From assembly GCA_016718825.1 (NCBI GenBank), contig JADKCL010000037.1:1-62880 (forward strand): 62,880 nt of DNA, in the 5' to 3' direction. Source of the stretch: Bacteroidota bacterium. GTDB lineage: Bacteria > Bacteroidota > Bacteroidia > J057 > JADKCL01. The position numbers were made by a program, and so were the translations under genes. The notes below the pieces were generated by a model. That model did not search any database and was not told where the DNA came from. It saw nothing but the letters and a program-made list of their open reading frames with translations. Below, in pieces: positions 9,042 through 17,902 of this stretch; within the stretch, counting starts at the first letter, position 1, and each line of letters begins with the position of its first letter.

Positions 9042-9842
9042 ATGAAAATCAAAAACTCACTCGGCATGGTTCGTGCCGTTGCCTTTACCGTGGCTGTCTG
9101 CTTTTGTTTGAACTTTCGCGTTACTGCGCAGGCGCCGTTACAGCAGGGCGAATTGGTTCTCTCCTATGAATTTCAGGCCAAAGAAGGCACAAATGCCTCC
9201 GCGGTTGCGTTTATTCCTGGACCCAATGTCTATATCACGGTAATCGCTGGCAATCCGTCATTCCCTATGGAGGTTTTTGACCCACAAGGGAAAACCCTGG
9301 CCTCGATGGAGGTCGGCATCGACATCCGCGGAATATGGTACAATCCTGAAACCAAGATGTTGGAAGGCAATGGACCGGGAGAATCGGGCTGGTATTCCAG
9401 GGCATTGAATGCGCAAGGAATCCCGACTGGCGAATGGACATCGATCAAGGCCGGCCAATTGCAGCCGGAGGAACAATCCGTGCTGTCTTACATCACGCCC
9501 AAGAAAAAGCTCGTGACCTTTTACAAGGGCTCATTTTCATTCTGGGGCCGCAAAAAGCCGAAGGAAAAAGTTCGTTATCAGCACGGCACACCGGGCAATA
9601 CCAATTGGTTTATCGATCCGACGACGGCAGCTTACACAGGAAATGACGCTTACCCCGTCGCCGTCTTGGAATTGAATGCCGGCATGGTCCTCTACTTTGA
9701 CCTCAAAGGCAAGTACCTCGGTGCAACAACGATTGACAATGTAGATCCGCAGATCACAGGCTTCCGATTTGCATTTGCCAATAGGCGGGCATTTATCTAT
9801 GACAAAGAGGGCCGGACTTGGAGAGCCTACAAAGTTTTTTAA
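9042..9842 (+). CDS. Secreted protein, RG(M/I)W(Y/L)NP family, copy B
   Basis: The start chosen is the ATG at 9042 (MKIKNSLGMVRAVAFTVAVC), which gives a normal signal peptide ending VTAQA; an in-frame TTG at 9021 would add seven charged or polar residues. The mature part parallels copy A block by block: EGTNASAVAF, YITVIAGNPSFPMEVFD, IDIRGIWYNPETKMLEGNG, GESGW, and a final RAFIYDKEGRTWRAYKVF. A stretch rich in Lys (WGRKKPKEKVRY) distinguishes it. It lies 62 bases after copy A on the same strand, and its stop runs into an inverted repeat shared with the convergent nuoA. The role is unknown. Confidence 0.75.
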   Translation: MKIKNSLGMVRAVAFTVAVCFCLNFRVTAQAPLQQGELVLSYEFQAKEGTNASAVAFIPGPNVYITVIAGNPSFPMEVFDPQGKTLASMEVGIDIRGIWYNPETKMLEGNGPGESGWYSRALNAQGIPTGEWTSIKAGQLQPEEQSVLSYITPKKKLVTFYKGSFSFWGRKKPKEKVRYQHGTPGNTNWFIDPTTAAYTGNDAYPVAVLELNAGMVLYFDLKGKYLGATTIDNVDPQITGFRFAFANRRAFIYDKEGRTWRAYKVF

Positions 9843-9906
9843 GTGAAAAGTGAAAAGCTATAAGTGAAAAGTTGGGCACGAAAACTGTTCACTTTTCACT
9901 TTTATT
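9842..9906. terminator. Bidirectional terminator-like inverted repeat built from AGTGAAAAGTG units
   Basis: Between two convergent genes, AAGTGAAAAGT at 9862-9872 is the exact reverse complement of ACTTTTCACTT at 9891-9901, with an 18-nt loop and further AGTGAAAAGTG copies on the left. The T-rich right arm and A-rich left arm suit termination in both directions. The same heptamer units recur at 19483-19545. Confidence 0.55.
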
Positions 9907-10381
9907 TTCCGGCGTTGAATTGCTCGTAAAGTTCGTTGGGGACTTTGGCAGGGCTTGAGGGGACTTGTGGGCGCGGCTTGATCCAGTCGAGGTCACCTTT
10001 GACCCAGACGTAGGCGAGGCCCAAGAGCAAGATTCCAGCGAAAAGAAACACTTCGATCAGCGCCAACCAACCCCATCCCGGGGCTTGGGCGATCAAGGAT
10101 TTGTCGGCAAACACGGTCGCCCAAGGGTAGAGGAAAACGATTTCTACATCAAAAATCAAAAAGATCAGCGCAGCCACATAAAAGCGGTTGTTGAGTTGGA
10201 TGCGGGCATTGCCAACGGGATCTTCGCCGCATTCGTAGGTACTGAGCTTTTCTGGATTGGGCCTGTTGGGACTCAGGAATTTATTGAGCATCAATCCGCC
10301 GACGACAAAAACGATTCCGCCCAAAATGTAGAGCAAGGCAACACCATATTCGCCAGAAACCTGTCCAAGGGTCGGATCCAT
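9902..10381 (-). CDS. nuoA: NADH-quinone oxidoreductase subunit A
   Basis: This small membrane subunit of complex I (159 residues) has three transmembrane segments: around YGVALLYILGGIVFVVGG, FYVAALIFLIFDVEIVFLYP and WGWLALIEVFLFAGILLLG. The family loop YECGEDPVGNARIQLNNRFY, with its conserved Cys that reports on enzyme state in other species, is intact. The ATG at 10381 (MDPTLGQVSGEYG) is preferred over upstream in-frame codons because it matches the family N-terminus and follows a TATTTTTG octamer by four bases. The last residues (PSSPAKVPNELYEQFNAGK) are a soluble tail. It is the first nuo gene in transcription order but is followed by foreign genes before nuoB. Confidence 0.95.
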   Translation of the reverse strand: MDPTLGQVSGEYGVALLYILGGIVFVVGGLMLNKFLSPNRPNPEKLSTYECGEDPVGNARIQLNNRFYVAALIFLIFDVEIVFLYPWATVFADKSLIAQAPGWGWLALIEVFLFAGILLLGLAYVWVKGDLDWIKPRPQVPSSPAKVPNELYEQFNAGK

Positions 10382-10385
10382 GCCG

Positions 10386-10393
10386 CAAAAATA
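10386..10393 (-). promoter_or_regulatory. TAnnTTTG octamer 4 nt before nuoA (candidate -7 element)
   Basis: On the minus strand the sequence reads TATTTTTG-CGGC-ATG. TAnnTTTG is the Bacteroidota -7 consensus; in that phylum transcription starts a few bases downstream, which would place the start at or beside the nuoA ATG. No convincing -33 TTTG is seen at the expected distance. Confidence 0.45.
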
Positions 10394-10486
10394 AGCAGTT
10401 CGGCGGATCACATCCCAGGTTTTTCTTAACTTCATTCGCTGGCGGATCAAATGGCTTTTGGCTTTGGGGTCGCGCAGGCAATTGGG

Positions 10487-11839
10487 ATGGAAGAGGCAAA
10501 GCCGATATCAATATTGGAGCTGCTGCGCATGCGGCAAACTTGGCTTTTGGTGGGGCTGATCTTTCTCGGGCGAATGGCCTATTTCCTCTATTGGGGGACA
10601 TTGCTGGAGATCGACAGCCTCGGTTACTTGAAATTGCAGACGGCATTGTACCATCCGCCGTTGTACAGTGCCTTCAATGGGCTGGCGATCCAAATCGGCC
10701 GGTCAGTCGATGCAATCGTGGTCGCTCAAAGCCTCCTTTACAGCCTAAGCGCATCATTGTTGGTCAGAAAGTGGATCACGACAAGCAGATTCCAGCTATT
10801 GATCGCGATTTTGCTGGCTTTGGAACCCTGCTCGGGAAAACTGGCGTGCACGGTGATGGCCGAAACGGTTTTTCTGAGCCTGCTGATGCTCGCTTGGTTC
10901 GCATTGCCGACGTTGAAGTCAGAAAACTGGAAAAGATTTTCCCTCGCTGCGATCTGCATCGGATTTGCGCTGGGACTGGCCTACCAAACGCGGTACGCAG
11001 CTCCGGTCTTTGTCGTGGCAGTGATCATTTGGATGCTGACGCAACGCTTGCCTTGGCGACGCCTCGCCTTGGGAACGGGCATCATCCTTTTGGCCTTTCA
11101 GTTCGCCCTCCTACCCCTCCGAATGTACTACCAAGTCCGCTTCGGCACATTGCAAACGAATGCCTTCAGCAGCCTGAGTCTCTGGAATACAAGCGCTTAT
11201 CTCTATCCAGATTCACGGATCGCTGCGGCGCCCAAAACGGCGTTTGAGCGATATCTGATTTGTTTTCCCGCTGCTGACTATGCCCTTTACCACACTTGGC
11301 ATACCAATCAGATGTTTCACGACAGCCTTGCCTTTCAGCGGTTTGTGAAGGAAAACCATCTCAATACCGCAGAAATTCAAGCGGCAGCGACCTCGGCAGG
11401 CGCCACAGCGCGCAAATTGTTGTGGGCATCGCCGATACGCCATTTGCGGGAGTTCGTTTGGCCCAATGTCCAACGGCCGTTTTCAGGCGAAGACATGATC
11501 CATTCCAACCTCTTGCCCGACCACATCGAAGCTCCGTTGTATTTCCACCATCGACATTTGCATTTCTACTGGTCGGATTCTTGGTGGGCCATTTTTGGTT
11601 TGTTGCTCGCGTCCACGGGCCTGCAACTGCGGTACCGTAGGCGTATGCCTGCCTACGCTGGGCTATTGCTCCTGTCCTGTTGGCTCTATTTGGCGGGTAT
11701 TGCAGGGCTTGCGGTGATCTTTTTGCGTTTTGTTTATCTCCTCGCTCCCATCGTTGTGCTTGCCTTGGGGATCCAATTAGAGGCACTTTGGCAACGAAAA
11801 GCGGATGGATCGAAGGTAGTTGAGAAACTTACTCCGTAA
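10487..11839 (+). CDS. Polytopic membrane protein, GT-C glycosyltransferase-like
   Basis: The product (about 450 residues) has some ten hydrophobic segments and the general shape of GT-C family enzymes, which transfer sugars from polyprenyl-phosphate donors on the periplasmic side. The first long extracytoplasmic loop holds EIDSLGYLKLQTALYHPPLYS, where the acidic residue and the HPPLY motif resemble the catalytic loop of ArnT/PMT-like proteins. A large soluble loop occurs between about residues 225 and 355. The start is either the ATG at 10487 (MEEAKPISILELL) or the one at 10451. It is divergent from nuoA and convergent with the SGNH gene, overlapping it by a few bases. The substrate is unknown and the enzyme assignment is inferred from topology. 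Confidence 0.6.
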   Translation: MEEAKPISILELLRMRQTWLLVGLIFLGRMAYFLYWGTLLEIDSLGYLKLQTALYHPPLYSAFNGLAIQIGRSVDAIVVAQSLLYSLSASLLVRKWITTSRFQLLIAILLALEPCSGKLACTVMAETVFLSLLMLAWFALPTLKSENWKRFSLAAICIGFALGLAYQTRYAAPVFVVAVIIWMLTQRLPWRRLALGTGIILLAFQFALLPLRMYYQVRFGTLQTNAFSSLSLWNTSAYLYPDSRIAAAPKTAFERYLICFPAADYALYHTWHTNQMFHDSLAFQRFVKENHLNTAEIQAAATSAGATARKLLWASPIRHLREFVWPNVQRPFSGEDMIHSNLLPDHIEAPLYFHHRHLHFYWSDSWWAIFGLLLASTGLQLRYRRRMPAYAGLLLLSCWLYLAGIAGLAVIFLRFVYLLAPIVVLALGIQLEALWQRKADGSKVVEKLTP

Positions 11840-13138
11840 GCAAACCATTCTGATTCAGAAACACCTCAATCGCATCAGCAGCAAGCGAATGTGCAAATTT
11901 ACTCGGATGGGAATCACTTGAATTGACGGTCAATTCCGAAGCGGAAAATGGCTTGAAAACGGGGGAAAGATCGAGGCAGGGTACATTTCTGCCTTGCCAA
12001 AAACGTCGCATTGGTTGAAGAGCAAATTCGCTTCCATCCACAAGATTCATGATAGGAAACAGCACCACGGCAAATTTGGAGCCGTTTCCAGTACAATTTG
12101 ATTGCAAATTCTCCAAACTACGGGCGTAGCGTTCCATCACCAATTCGTCTGAAAATGAACGCTGTAAGAAGTTCAGATAGTTTTCACCGGCTTGGGAATC
12201 GGAAACAAGTTGGATAAGAAATTAAAAACGTAGGATCCATGGAACAAGGAAATCGGGAATGGAGCCTTCCTTCCTGCATTTCCTGTTTTGAGTCCAACGC
12301 TCTCTGCAGCATCTTGAATATCATTCACATACCAACAAAGCACGGTAAGTTTGGGCTTAGGGACATGCCAATCGATTTGATCCGATTGCATTTCGGTATT
12401 GGAGCCATTTTGGCCATGGTTGTGCACTTGCCAATGCGAACCAAGGCGCACCTGGATCAGATCAGAAAACCGATCCGAGGGATTCTTGATCCCATGCCCT
12501 GCTAAAAAGCTATCGCCGATAAAGAGCAATTGTGATCGGGAAACGTCAGGTTTGCTCAATTCGGCAGTTTCCCGAAAACCATCCTCTGTCAGTTGCCAAT
12601 GCCTTGCAAACCAGATTTTCGAGGCTAGCGTAGTGTCGTTGATGCTGGATTTTCCGACAAACATAAAAATCCCTTCCAAAACCAATAAAACCGACAAGAT
12701 CGCCCAGCCAACCGTCGCCAACGGCCGCAAACGCATCCTCCAAGTAGCACCCGACTGCTTGACGAAGCCCAGAAAAAATGCCTTCGACGTCAGGAAAAGG
12801 ATCATCAAAGGAAAAATAATCCTCAACCATTGAAGTTTACCCGCATAGATGGGATTGAATATCAGCATCAACAAGGCCATCGCAAATCCAGAAATCGCGA
12901 GAAAAGATGCCGAATTTTTGAACAAATCCCCGAAGGACCGCTTTCCCAGCAAAAGCGCCACGGCCGCATACAAGAGCCAAGCATCCAAAATGCAATAGGC
13001 GGCCAACAGGTTAGATTGAAAATTCATCAAGTAATTCCCTCGCAATCCCACGTACATCCCCCAAAAATCCATGGTCCAAGGATTGATGAGCAGAACAATC
13101 GCGCCGATCCAGAAGACTTGATTTTCACGCTTGAGCAT
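11829..13138 (-). CDS. Membrane-anchored SGNH/GDSL-family protein (frameshifted)
   Basis: The N-terminal half has about five transmembrane helices (residues 1-170). The C-terminal half is an SGNH-type esterase/acetyltransferase domain: block I is LLFIGDSFLAGHG with the Ser nucleophile, a later block is NHGQNGSNT, then WYVNDI supplies the Asn, and a C-terminal DSHPSKFAH supplies the Asp/His pair. The frame breaks near 12181-12200: it reads SNLFPIPKPVK and then continues as ENYLNFLQRSFSDELVM in another frame, so one base seems to be missing. With it restored all four SGNH blocks lie in one protein. The start at 13138 (MLKRENQVFWIG) follows a GATATTTG near-match octamer. The architecture suggests O-acyl modification or hydrolysis of an envelope glycan or lipid. 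Confidence 0.7.
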
Positions 13139-13257
13139 GTTCAAATATCTACATTCAGCAAGGAAATCCAATCCTTTCACAGGAGCTTTGCAGTCTGTAT
13201 TCCATGGAAAATCGCTAATTTGCTGGCCGATTCAGGTTTATCCCACGACGTATCACA

Positions 13258-14241
13258 ATGGAAATCACGCCAGAAATCCGCGAACGCCTCCAATTGATCG
13301 GAGACAAGTACAATGCCCTCGGGCAAGACATGCTCTCCTACCTCGACGGATTGTTGTATTCCAATCTCCTGACCTACTGGGACTACATCCACCTCGACAC
13401 CCTTCTCAGCCTCCAAAATCCACGTACTGATTTTGAAGATGAGAAGATATTTGTGATCTACCATCAGATTACAGAGCTGTATTTCAACCTGATACGCCAT
13501 GAAATGCGGCAATTGCGCGAGAAATCCGGTCAAGATTTGAGTATTTGGCTCAAGCACATGCGCCGGATGCTCAATTACTTCAAGAACCTCTGTCAGAGCT
13601 TTGACGTGATGGTCGAAGGCATGGATCCGCAGCAATTCCTCAAATTCAGGATGTCGCTCCTGCCTGCAAGCGGCTTCCAATCTGCGCAATACCGCATGAT
13701 CGAACTGGAATCGACGACGGCCTACAATCTGATGGAGCCCGGCGAACGCAGCAAGGTGACCCAAGATGTTCCCGTAGCCGAGGCGTATGCGTCATTGTAT
13801 TGGAAATTTGGCAACCTCGAATTGAAGACCGGAAAAAAGACCCTGACACTGCAAATGTTTGAGGCCAAATATGACCAAGACTTGCAGGAATTGGCAGCTG
13901 AAATGGCCAAAGGCAGCATTTGCGCGATGTACAGAGCCTTGCCCACCGAGTTGCAGGCCAATGAGGAGTTGCGGGGCGTCCTTCGCGAATTTGACCTTTA
14001 CGCCAATGTATTCTGGGCATTGAGCCACTACAAGTCTGCTGTGCGTTACCTGCAAGGCGACCCTGAAATGATCGCAGCGACCGGTGGAACCAATTGGCAA
14101 AAATACCTGCCTCCCCGATTTCAAAAGGTCGTTTACTTCCCTGAACTCTGGACCGAAGAGGAGCGCGCCGAATGGGGCAAAGCTTGGGTATTGAGCCTCT
14201 TCAAAGAAAAAGTCGAAGGCCACTGGGGCAAAGTGAAGTAG
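13258..14241 (+). CDS. kynA: Tryptophan 2,3-dioxygenase
   Basis: This heme enzyme opens the indole ring of L-tryptophan to N-formylkynurenine, the first step of the kynurenine route to NAD or to degradation. Family signatures are present: WDYIHLDTLLSLQ with the active-site His at about 45, FVIYHQITELYFNLIRHE, FLKFRMSLLPASGFQSAQYR with the substrate-binding Arg, the axial heme His at about 257 in WALSHYKSAV, and ATGGTNWQKYLPP for carboxylate binding. The length (327) is normal. No other kyn gene is adjacent; a DUF4294 protein follows on the same strand. Confidence 0.95.
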   Translation: MEITPEIRERLQLIGDKYNALGQDMLSYLDGLLYSNLLTYWDYIHLDTLLSLQNPRTDFEDEKIFVIYHQITELYFNLIRHEMRQLREKSGQDLSIWLKHMRRMLNYFKNLCQSFDVMVEGMDPQQFLKFRMSLLPASGFQSAQYRMIELESTTAYNLMEPGERSKVTQDVPVAEAYASLYWKFGNLELKTGKKTLTLQMFEAKYDQDLQELAAEMAKGSICAMYRALPTELQANEELRGVLREFDLYANVFWALSHYKSAVRYLQGDPEMIAATGGTNWQKYLPPRFQKVVYFPELWTEEERAEWGKAWVLSLFKEKVEGHWGKVK

Positions 14242-14331
14242 AAAGGCTAAATTTGTGAAGCCTGCAAGGACTTGGAGCGGGTACCAGAATTGGAATGGTA
14301 TTTGCAATCTGAGCCTGTAAGCACAAAAGCA

Positions 14332-14952
14332 ATGAAAAAAGCGATCTTCAGTCTGATCATTTTGTTGGGGCTTTCCAGCCTCGCAGCCGAGGCGCAGGTC
14401 GGCATTCGCGTAGCCGTCGATGACGAAGGCGTGCCCATCTACGAAATGCAGGAAGTCAAGATTCGCGCCCTGGGCAGCAGCAAACGCGACCAACGCCGCT
14501 TTGCCAAGGCCGAGCAAAAATTCAACAAGCTGCGTTACAACGTGATCAAGGTGTTGCCTTATGCCAACGAATGCGCCCGCAACATCAAAATTATCAACGC
14601 AGAAATGGCACGCATTCCAACGGAGGAAGGCAAAGATGCCTACCTCAGCTCACGGGAACACTTCCTTTTTGGTCGCTATGAAGGTGAAATCCGGAATCTG
14701 ACCATTTCCCAAGGCAAGGTTTTGGTAAGCCTCATCGACCGGCAATCAGGTAGCACTACCTACAGCCTCATCAATGACTACAAAAGCAAAACCTCCGCAT
14801 TTTTCTGGGGAGGCATTGGCAAGATCTTTGGGTACGATCTCAAAAAGGAATACGACGCCGAAGAAGAATTTGCCATCGAGATGATTGTACGTTCGATTGA
14901 AAACGGCACCAATCCGACTTACTACGACTATTTGGAGGCGAGAAATCGCTGA
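14332..14952 (+). CDS. DUF4294 family secreted protein
   Basis: The 206-residue product has a signal peptide (MKKAIFSLIILLGLSSLAAEAQ). The mature part carries the DUF4294 hallmarks: YEMQEVKIRA, KLRYNVIKVLPYANEC, then VSLIDRQSGSTTYSLINDYKS, AFFWGGIGKIFGYDLKKEYD and a final YYDYLEARNR. The family is confined largely to Bacteroidota and has no established function; it is predicted to be periplasmic. The ATG at 14332 is chosen because it begins the signal peptide. A TAAATTTG octamer lies at 14248-14255, about 75 bases upstream. Confidence 0.85.
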   Translation: MKKAIFSLIILLGLSSLAAEAQVGIRVAVDDEGVPIYEMQEVKIRALGSSKRDQRRFAKAEQKFNKLRYNVIKVLPYANECARNIKIINAEMARIPTEEGKDAYLSSREHFLFGRYEGEIRNLTISQGKVLVSLIDRQSGSTTYSLINDYKSKTSAFFWGGIGKIFGYDLKKEYDAEEEFAIEMIVRSIENGTNPTYYDYLEARNR

Positions 14953-14956
14953 TAAT

Positions 14957-15034
14957 GAATTAGAAATGAGAAATTAGAAATGACTGGGGCGATCCCATTT
15001 CTCATTTTTCATTTCTAATTTTTCATTTCTCATT
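14957..15034. terminator. Inverted repeat of AATTAGAAATGAGAAATGA-type units between convergent genes
   Basis: The left part carries tandem TAGAAATGA/AAATTAG units and the right part their complements (TCATTTTTCATTTCTAATTTTTC), around a GGGGCGATCCC centre. It separates two convergent genes, so it is a likely bidirectional terminator. The same unit type recurs at 31558-31682. Confidence 0.5.
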
Positions 15035-15041
15035 CCCCGCT

Positions 15042-15752
15042 TTAATTGCTCTCACAATTGTTCTGAACGCCTTGGTTCATGTTCTGAACTGCGAGCGTGA
15101 ACAGCTTGGCAAGAAATCTACCAGTGCGTGAGGATTGCATGTGGAACTCGAAGGCAATGTCTTTGACGGCGGTTTTGCGGTCATCGATGCAGCTTTCAAA
15201 GACGAATCTACGCGCGCCGGTGCGCGCATCAAACAATTCCATACGAATACGGGCTGTCTTCACGACCACCTGCTCCGTGATAATGCGGTTGCTCCGCGAA
15301 TAAACCGAAGAGGTTTTGTAGGATCCCAAAATGAATGGATTGAGCACCATGATATAGTCTGTTCCTGAAAAAATATCGCCCAAGGGCTCCAAGGAATGGT
15401 CATCGGAATTGTAAGCGCCGATGAAGCTGGACGCCAATTCGGGAAATTCGTTGAGGAAATATGTGCTGTCGGCTGCGCTCGGCTTTTTCAGTTGTTGGGC
15501 AAACAGCGTTCCCAATGCCACAAGCGTTTGAAGCTTAATGTCTTCTATTTCAGCATTCTCCCCTTGATCAGACTTGATGAACTGCGATAGCGGAATGCGG
15601 TAATTGTCATCAAAAGTGAAGTGCTTTTTGGAAAAATAAACGGCAACACGCTTTCCCTTAAGTGGAAAGGCTTCTCCTGCCTGCGCATATATGGGCGTCC
15701 ATGGACCCAAGACAAAAGCCCAAACCAAGGACAACACGATCAAAATCCGCAT
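15042..15752 (-). CDS. Secreted protein of unknown function
   Basis: The 236-residue product has a signal peptide (cleavage near PIYAQA). The mature chain begins KGKRVAVYFSKKHFTFDD and later has TDYIMVLNPFILGSYKTSS and VVVKTARIRMELFDARTGARRFVFES. The last pattern, an outer strand followed by ELFDARTG, resembles proteins that compute a stress- or stability-related quantity in the periplasm, but I do not recognise a named domain. It lies three bases after the lipoprotein gene at 15756-16502 and is probably cotranscribed with it. Confidence 0.6.
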   Translation of the reverse strand: MRILIVLSLVWAFVLGPWTPIYAQAGEAFPLKGKRVAVYFSKKHFTFDDNYRIPLSQFIKSDQGENAEIEDIKLQTLVALGTLFAQQLKKPSAADSTYFLNEFPELASSFIGAYNSDDHSLEPLGDIFSGTDYIMVLNPFILGSYKTSSVYSRSNRIITEQVVVKTARIRMELFDARTGARRFVFESCIDDRKTAVKDIAFEFHMQSSRTGRFLAKLFTLAVQNMNQGVQNNCESN

Positions 15753-15755
15753 GGA

Positions 15756-16502
15756 TCAGTAATTGTGGGTAACGAGTTCTTCGTAGTAAATCCTACTATT
15801 TTCGTCGATCTGCACATTTCCGCTGATGACTTGCTCCTCGTAGTACTTGTAGTAGCCTACGATCTTCCCGATTTTGGGAGCATAGATTTCGTAGGCATGT
15901 TCAATCAAGAAAAATGGCGGCGGCGGATTCCCTGGGATTTTTTCCACGGGCATGCGGAAAGGAACTTGCAATACATAGACACAGTGCTCATACGTGACAC
16001 CACGCACGACGACGGTTGTATCGACATTCACATAGCGATAGGTCTGAACATCAAGGTTGTTGTAAAGATTCCCATTCCAAGTTGCGCCTTCGTAAGGTGG
16101 CCAACGGAGCACGATTTTCCGCGTATTGCCTTCGATCCGTTCAGCAAATTCAGTGCCTAGGTACTGCGTCCAAAGCTCATCAAAATCCCAACTATAAATC
16201 GGCGCATCAACCGTGCCAAGCGTATCAGGTGAAGTGTGCAGCCAAAGCACAGAAACCTCACGGTCAAGCAGATCAGTCTCGGTTCCGTCGGTGAGTTCAC
16301 GTTTGTAATAAGTGCGTGCATCTTCCAAAGTCGTCGATGCATAAGACGTATCGATCACATGGTAAATGCGAAATTTGCCGTCTTGGATTGGGAAAACTTC
16401 CTTGGCAGTGGCGGGCACAGGATCGTAATCGCGTCTGCAGGCAGTCGAAGCCAAGCCGATCAGCAGCAAGAAACCAACCAATTTGAGATGCTTCATCATC
16501 AC
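15756..16502 (-). CDS. Lipoprotein of unknown function
   Basis: The 248-residue product has a type II signal peptide with lipobox LASTAC (Cys22), so it is a membrane-anchored lipoprotein. The mature sequence is rich in aromatic beta-strands (FRIYHVIDTSYAS, WNGNLYNNLDVQTYRY, YEIYAPKIGKIVGYYKYYEE) and contains a GNPPPPF proline run. No domain is recognised. The minus-strand sequence before its ATG reads TAGTTTTA-AGGTG, one mismatch from TAnnTTTG. It is the first gene of a two-gene unit with the secreted protein at 15042-15752, so the two may work together in the envelope. Confidence 0.65.
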   Translation of the reverse strand: MMMKHLKLVGFLLLIGLASTACRRDYDPVPATAKEVFPIQDGKFRIYHVIDTSYASTTLEDARTYYKRELTDGTETDLLDREVSVLWLHTSPDTLGTVDAPIYSWDFDELWTQYLGTEFAERIEGNTRKIVLRWPPYEGATWNGNLYNNLDVQTYRYVNVDTTVVVRGVTYEHCVYVLQVPFRMPVEKIPGNPPPPFFLIEHAYEIYAPKIGKIVGYYKYYEEQVISGNVQIDENSRIYYEELVTHNY

Positions 16503-16696
16503 CTTAAAACTACGAAAATTCCCCGTTCAAAAAAGTGTCGAAATTGATCCCCTTCCAAGCAAACCATCTCCGTAAGCAATTTTGTCATTTCACTGTCCAT
16601 TCATTAGCTTCAACGTGCGAAGTGCGGCTTTGGTATTCAATGCCGAATTTCGTCCTATTTCGCCCAAAGACGTCAAAAACACTTCAATTTGGCCTC

Positions 16697-17902
16697 ATGA
16701 CTGCACAAAATGCTATAGTAACACCTTACTTGAAACTCCCCTTGCCGGTCCAATTGTCGGACCTGCTGCTTGACCTGTCTCATTGTCTCGATGCAACTTG
16801 GAGGCCTCACTTCAACCAAAGAGACTATGTGGGCGGATGGGATTCGATCGCCTTACGTTCGCAGGACGGGCAAACCGACACGGTATTTGCGCATCCGGAC
16901 AGCGTCTATCAGGATACGCCCCTTTTGCAAGAATGCCCCCATTTTCGTGCATTGCTCGACAGCCTCCCCTGCGACAAAGAAAGTGTTCGGCTCCTGCGGC
17001 AAGCCCCCGGCGGCGAAATCAAAACACATCGTGACCAAGGATTGCACTATTCCGACGGCGTTTTCAGGCTGCATATCCCTTTGATTACCCATGACCAAGT
17101 CGATTTTATCATTGCCGGGACGCGCATCCCGATGCAACCTGGCGAATGCTGGTTTGGCGATTTTTCGCAGCCGCACAGCGTCCACAACCGCGGAGCCTCC
17201 GAGCGCATCCACCTCGTGATCGATTGCATCCGCAATACCTGGACCGATGAATGGTTTGCGCAGGCTGGCCTACCCAAAGCCGATTTTGAGGCTCCCCAAA
17301 TGGATGAAGCCACCCGAAAGCAGGTTTTGGAGAACCTCAGGATGCAAAACAATCCTGCCTTGGCAGGCATCATTGCAGATTTGGAAGCCGAGTCGGCGGC
17401 CGCGGTTGGTGAAACCCGACTTTGGACAATGTTGAATTTTCTTGACACCATCGGCATCAAATGGACATTCGGGAAGGTGCCTTCCACGACCTTTCTTCCC
17501 GGATTGGAGGTCATTGCGGGTACCATCGTAATTGATCGGTCGCAATTGAAATATCCTGGCGACATTTTGCACGAGGCTGGCCATATCGCCTTGCTGCCTT
17601 CAGAAAAGCGGGAAATGTTTTCAGGGAATGTTGCCGAGACACTGCCCGAGCACGGCGGTGACGAAGTCGGCGTCATTCTTTGGAGCTATGCCGCTTGCCT
17701 GCATTTGGGCTTACCTGTGGAATATGTGATCCATGACGCCGGGTACCATGACGGTGCGGATTGGCTCCGACAGCAATTTGCGGAAGGGACTTTCATCGGC
17801 TTGCCGCTGCTGGTATGGATGGGTCTTTGTGAAGATCCGGCGAAGGAGAAACTGAACGGAGGAAATGGGTTTCCGGAGATGTTGCGGTGGGTGAGAACCT
17901 AG
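16697..17902 (+). CDS. Asp/Asn beta-hydroxylase-like oxygenase fused to a HEAGH-containing domain
   Basis: About residues 1-200 match the aspartyl/asparaginyl beta-hydroxylase cupin fold: the Fe ligands are expected in THRDQG (His and Asp) and SQPHSVHN (His), with Arg in SERIHLVIDC for 2-oxoglutarate. About residues 210-401 form a second domain containing DILHEAGHIALLP, a zinc-protease-like HExxH signature (H-E-A-G-H), plus a later HDAGYHDGADWL. The union of a 2OG oxygenase with a gluzincin-like motif is unusual. The ATG at 16697 (MTAQNAIVTPYLK) is preferred over an in-frame start at 16535 because the extra residues look non-coding; it also follows a TCAATTTG near-octamer by five bases. Confidence 0.75.
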   Translation: MTAQNAIVTPYLKLPLPVQLSDLLLDLSHCLDATWRPHFNQRDYVGGWDSIALRSQDGQTDTVFAHPDSVYQDTPLLQECPHFRALLDSLPCDKESVRLLRQAPGGEIKTHRDQGLHYSDGVFRLHIPLITHDQVDFIIAGTRIPMQPGECWFGDFSQPHSVHNRGASERIHLVIDCIRNTWTDEWFAQAGLPKADFEAPQMDEATRKQVLENLRMQNNPALAGIIADLEAESAAAVGETRLWTMLNFLDTIGIKWTFGKVPSTTFLPGLEVIAGTIVIDRSQLKYPGDILHEAGHIALLPSEKREMFSGNVAETLPEHGGDEVGVILWSYAACLHLGLPVEYVIHDAGYHDGADWLRQQFAEGTFIGLPLLVWMGLCEDPAKEKLNGGNGFPEMLRWVRT

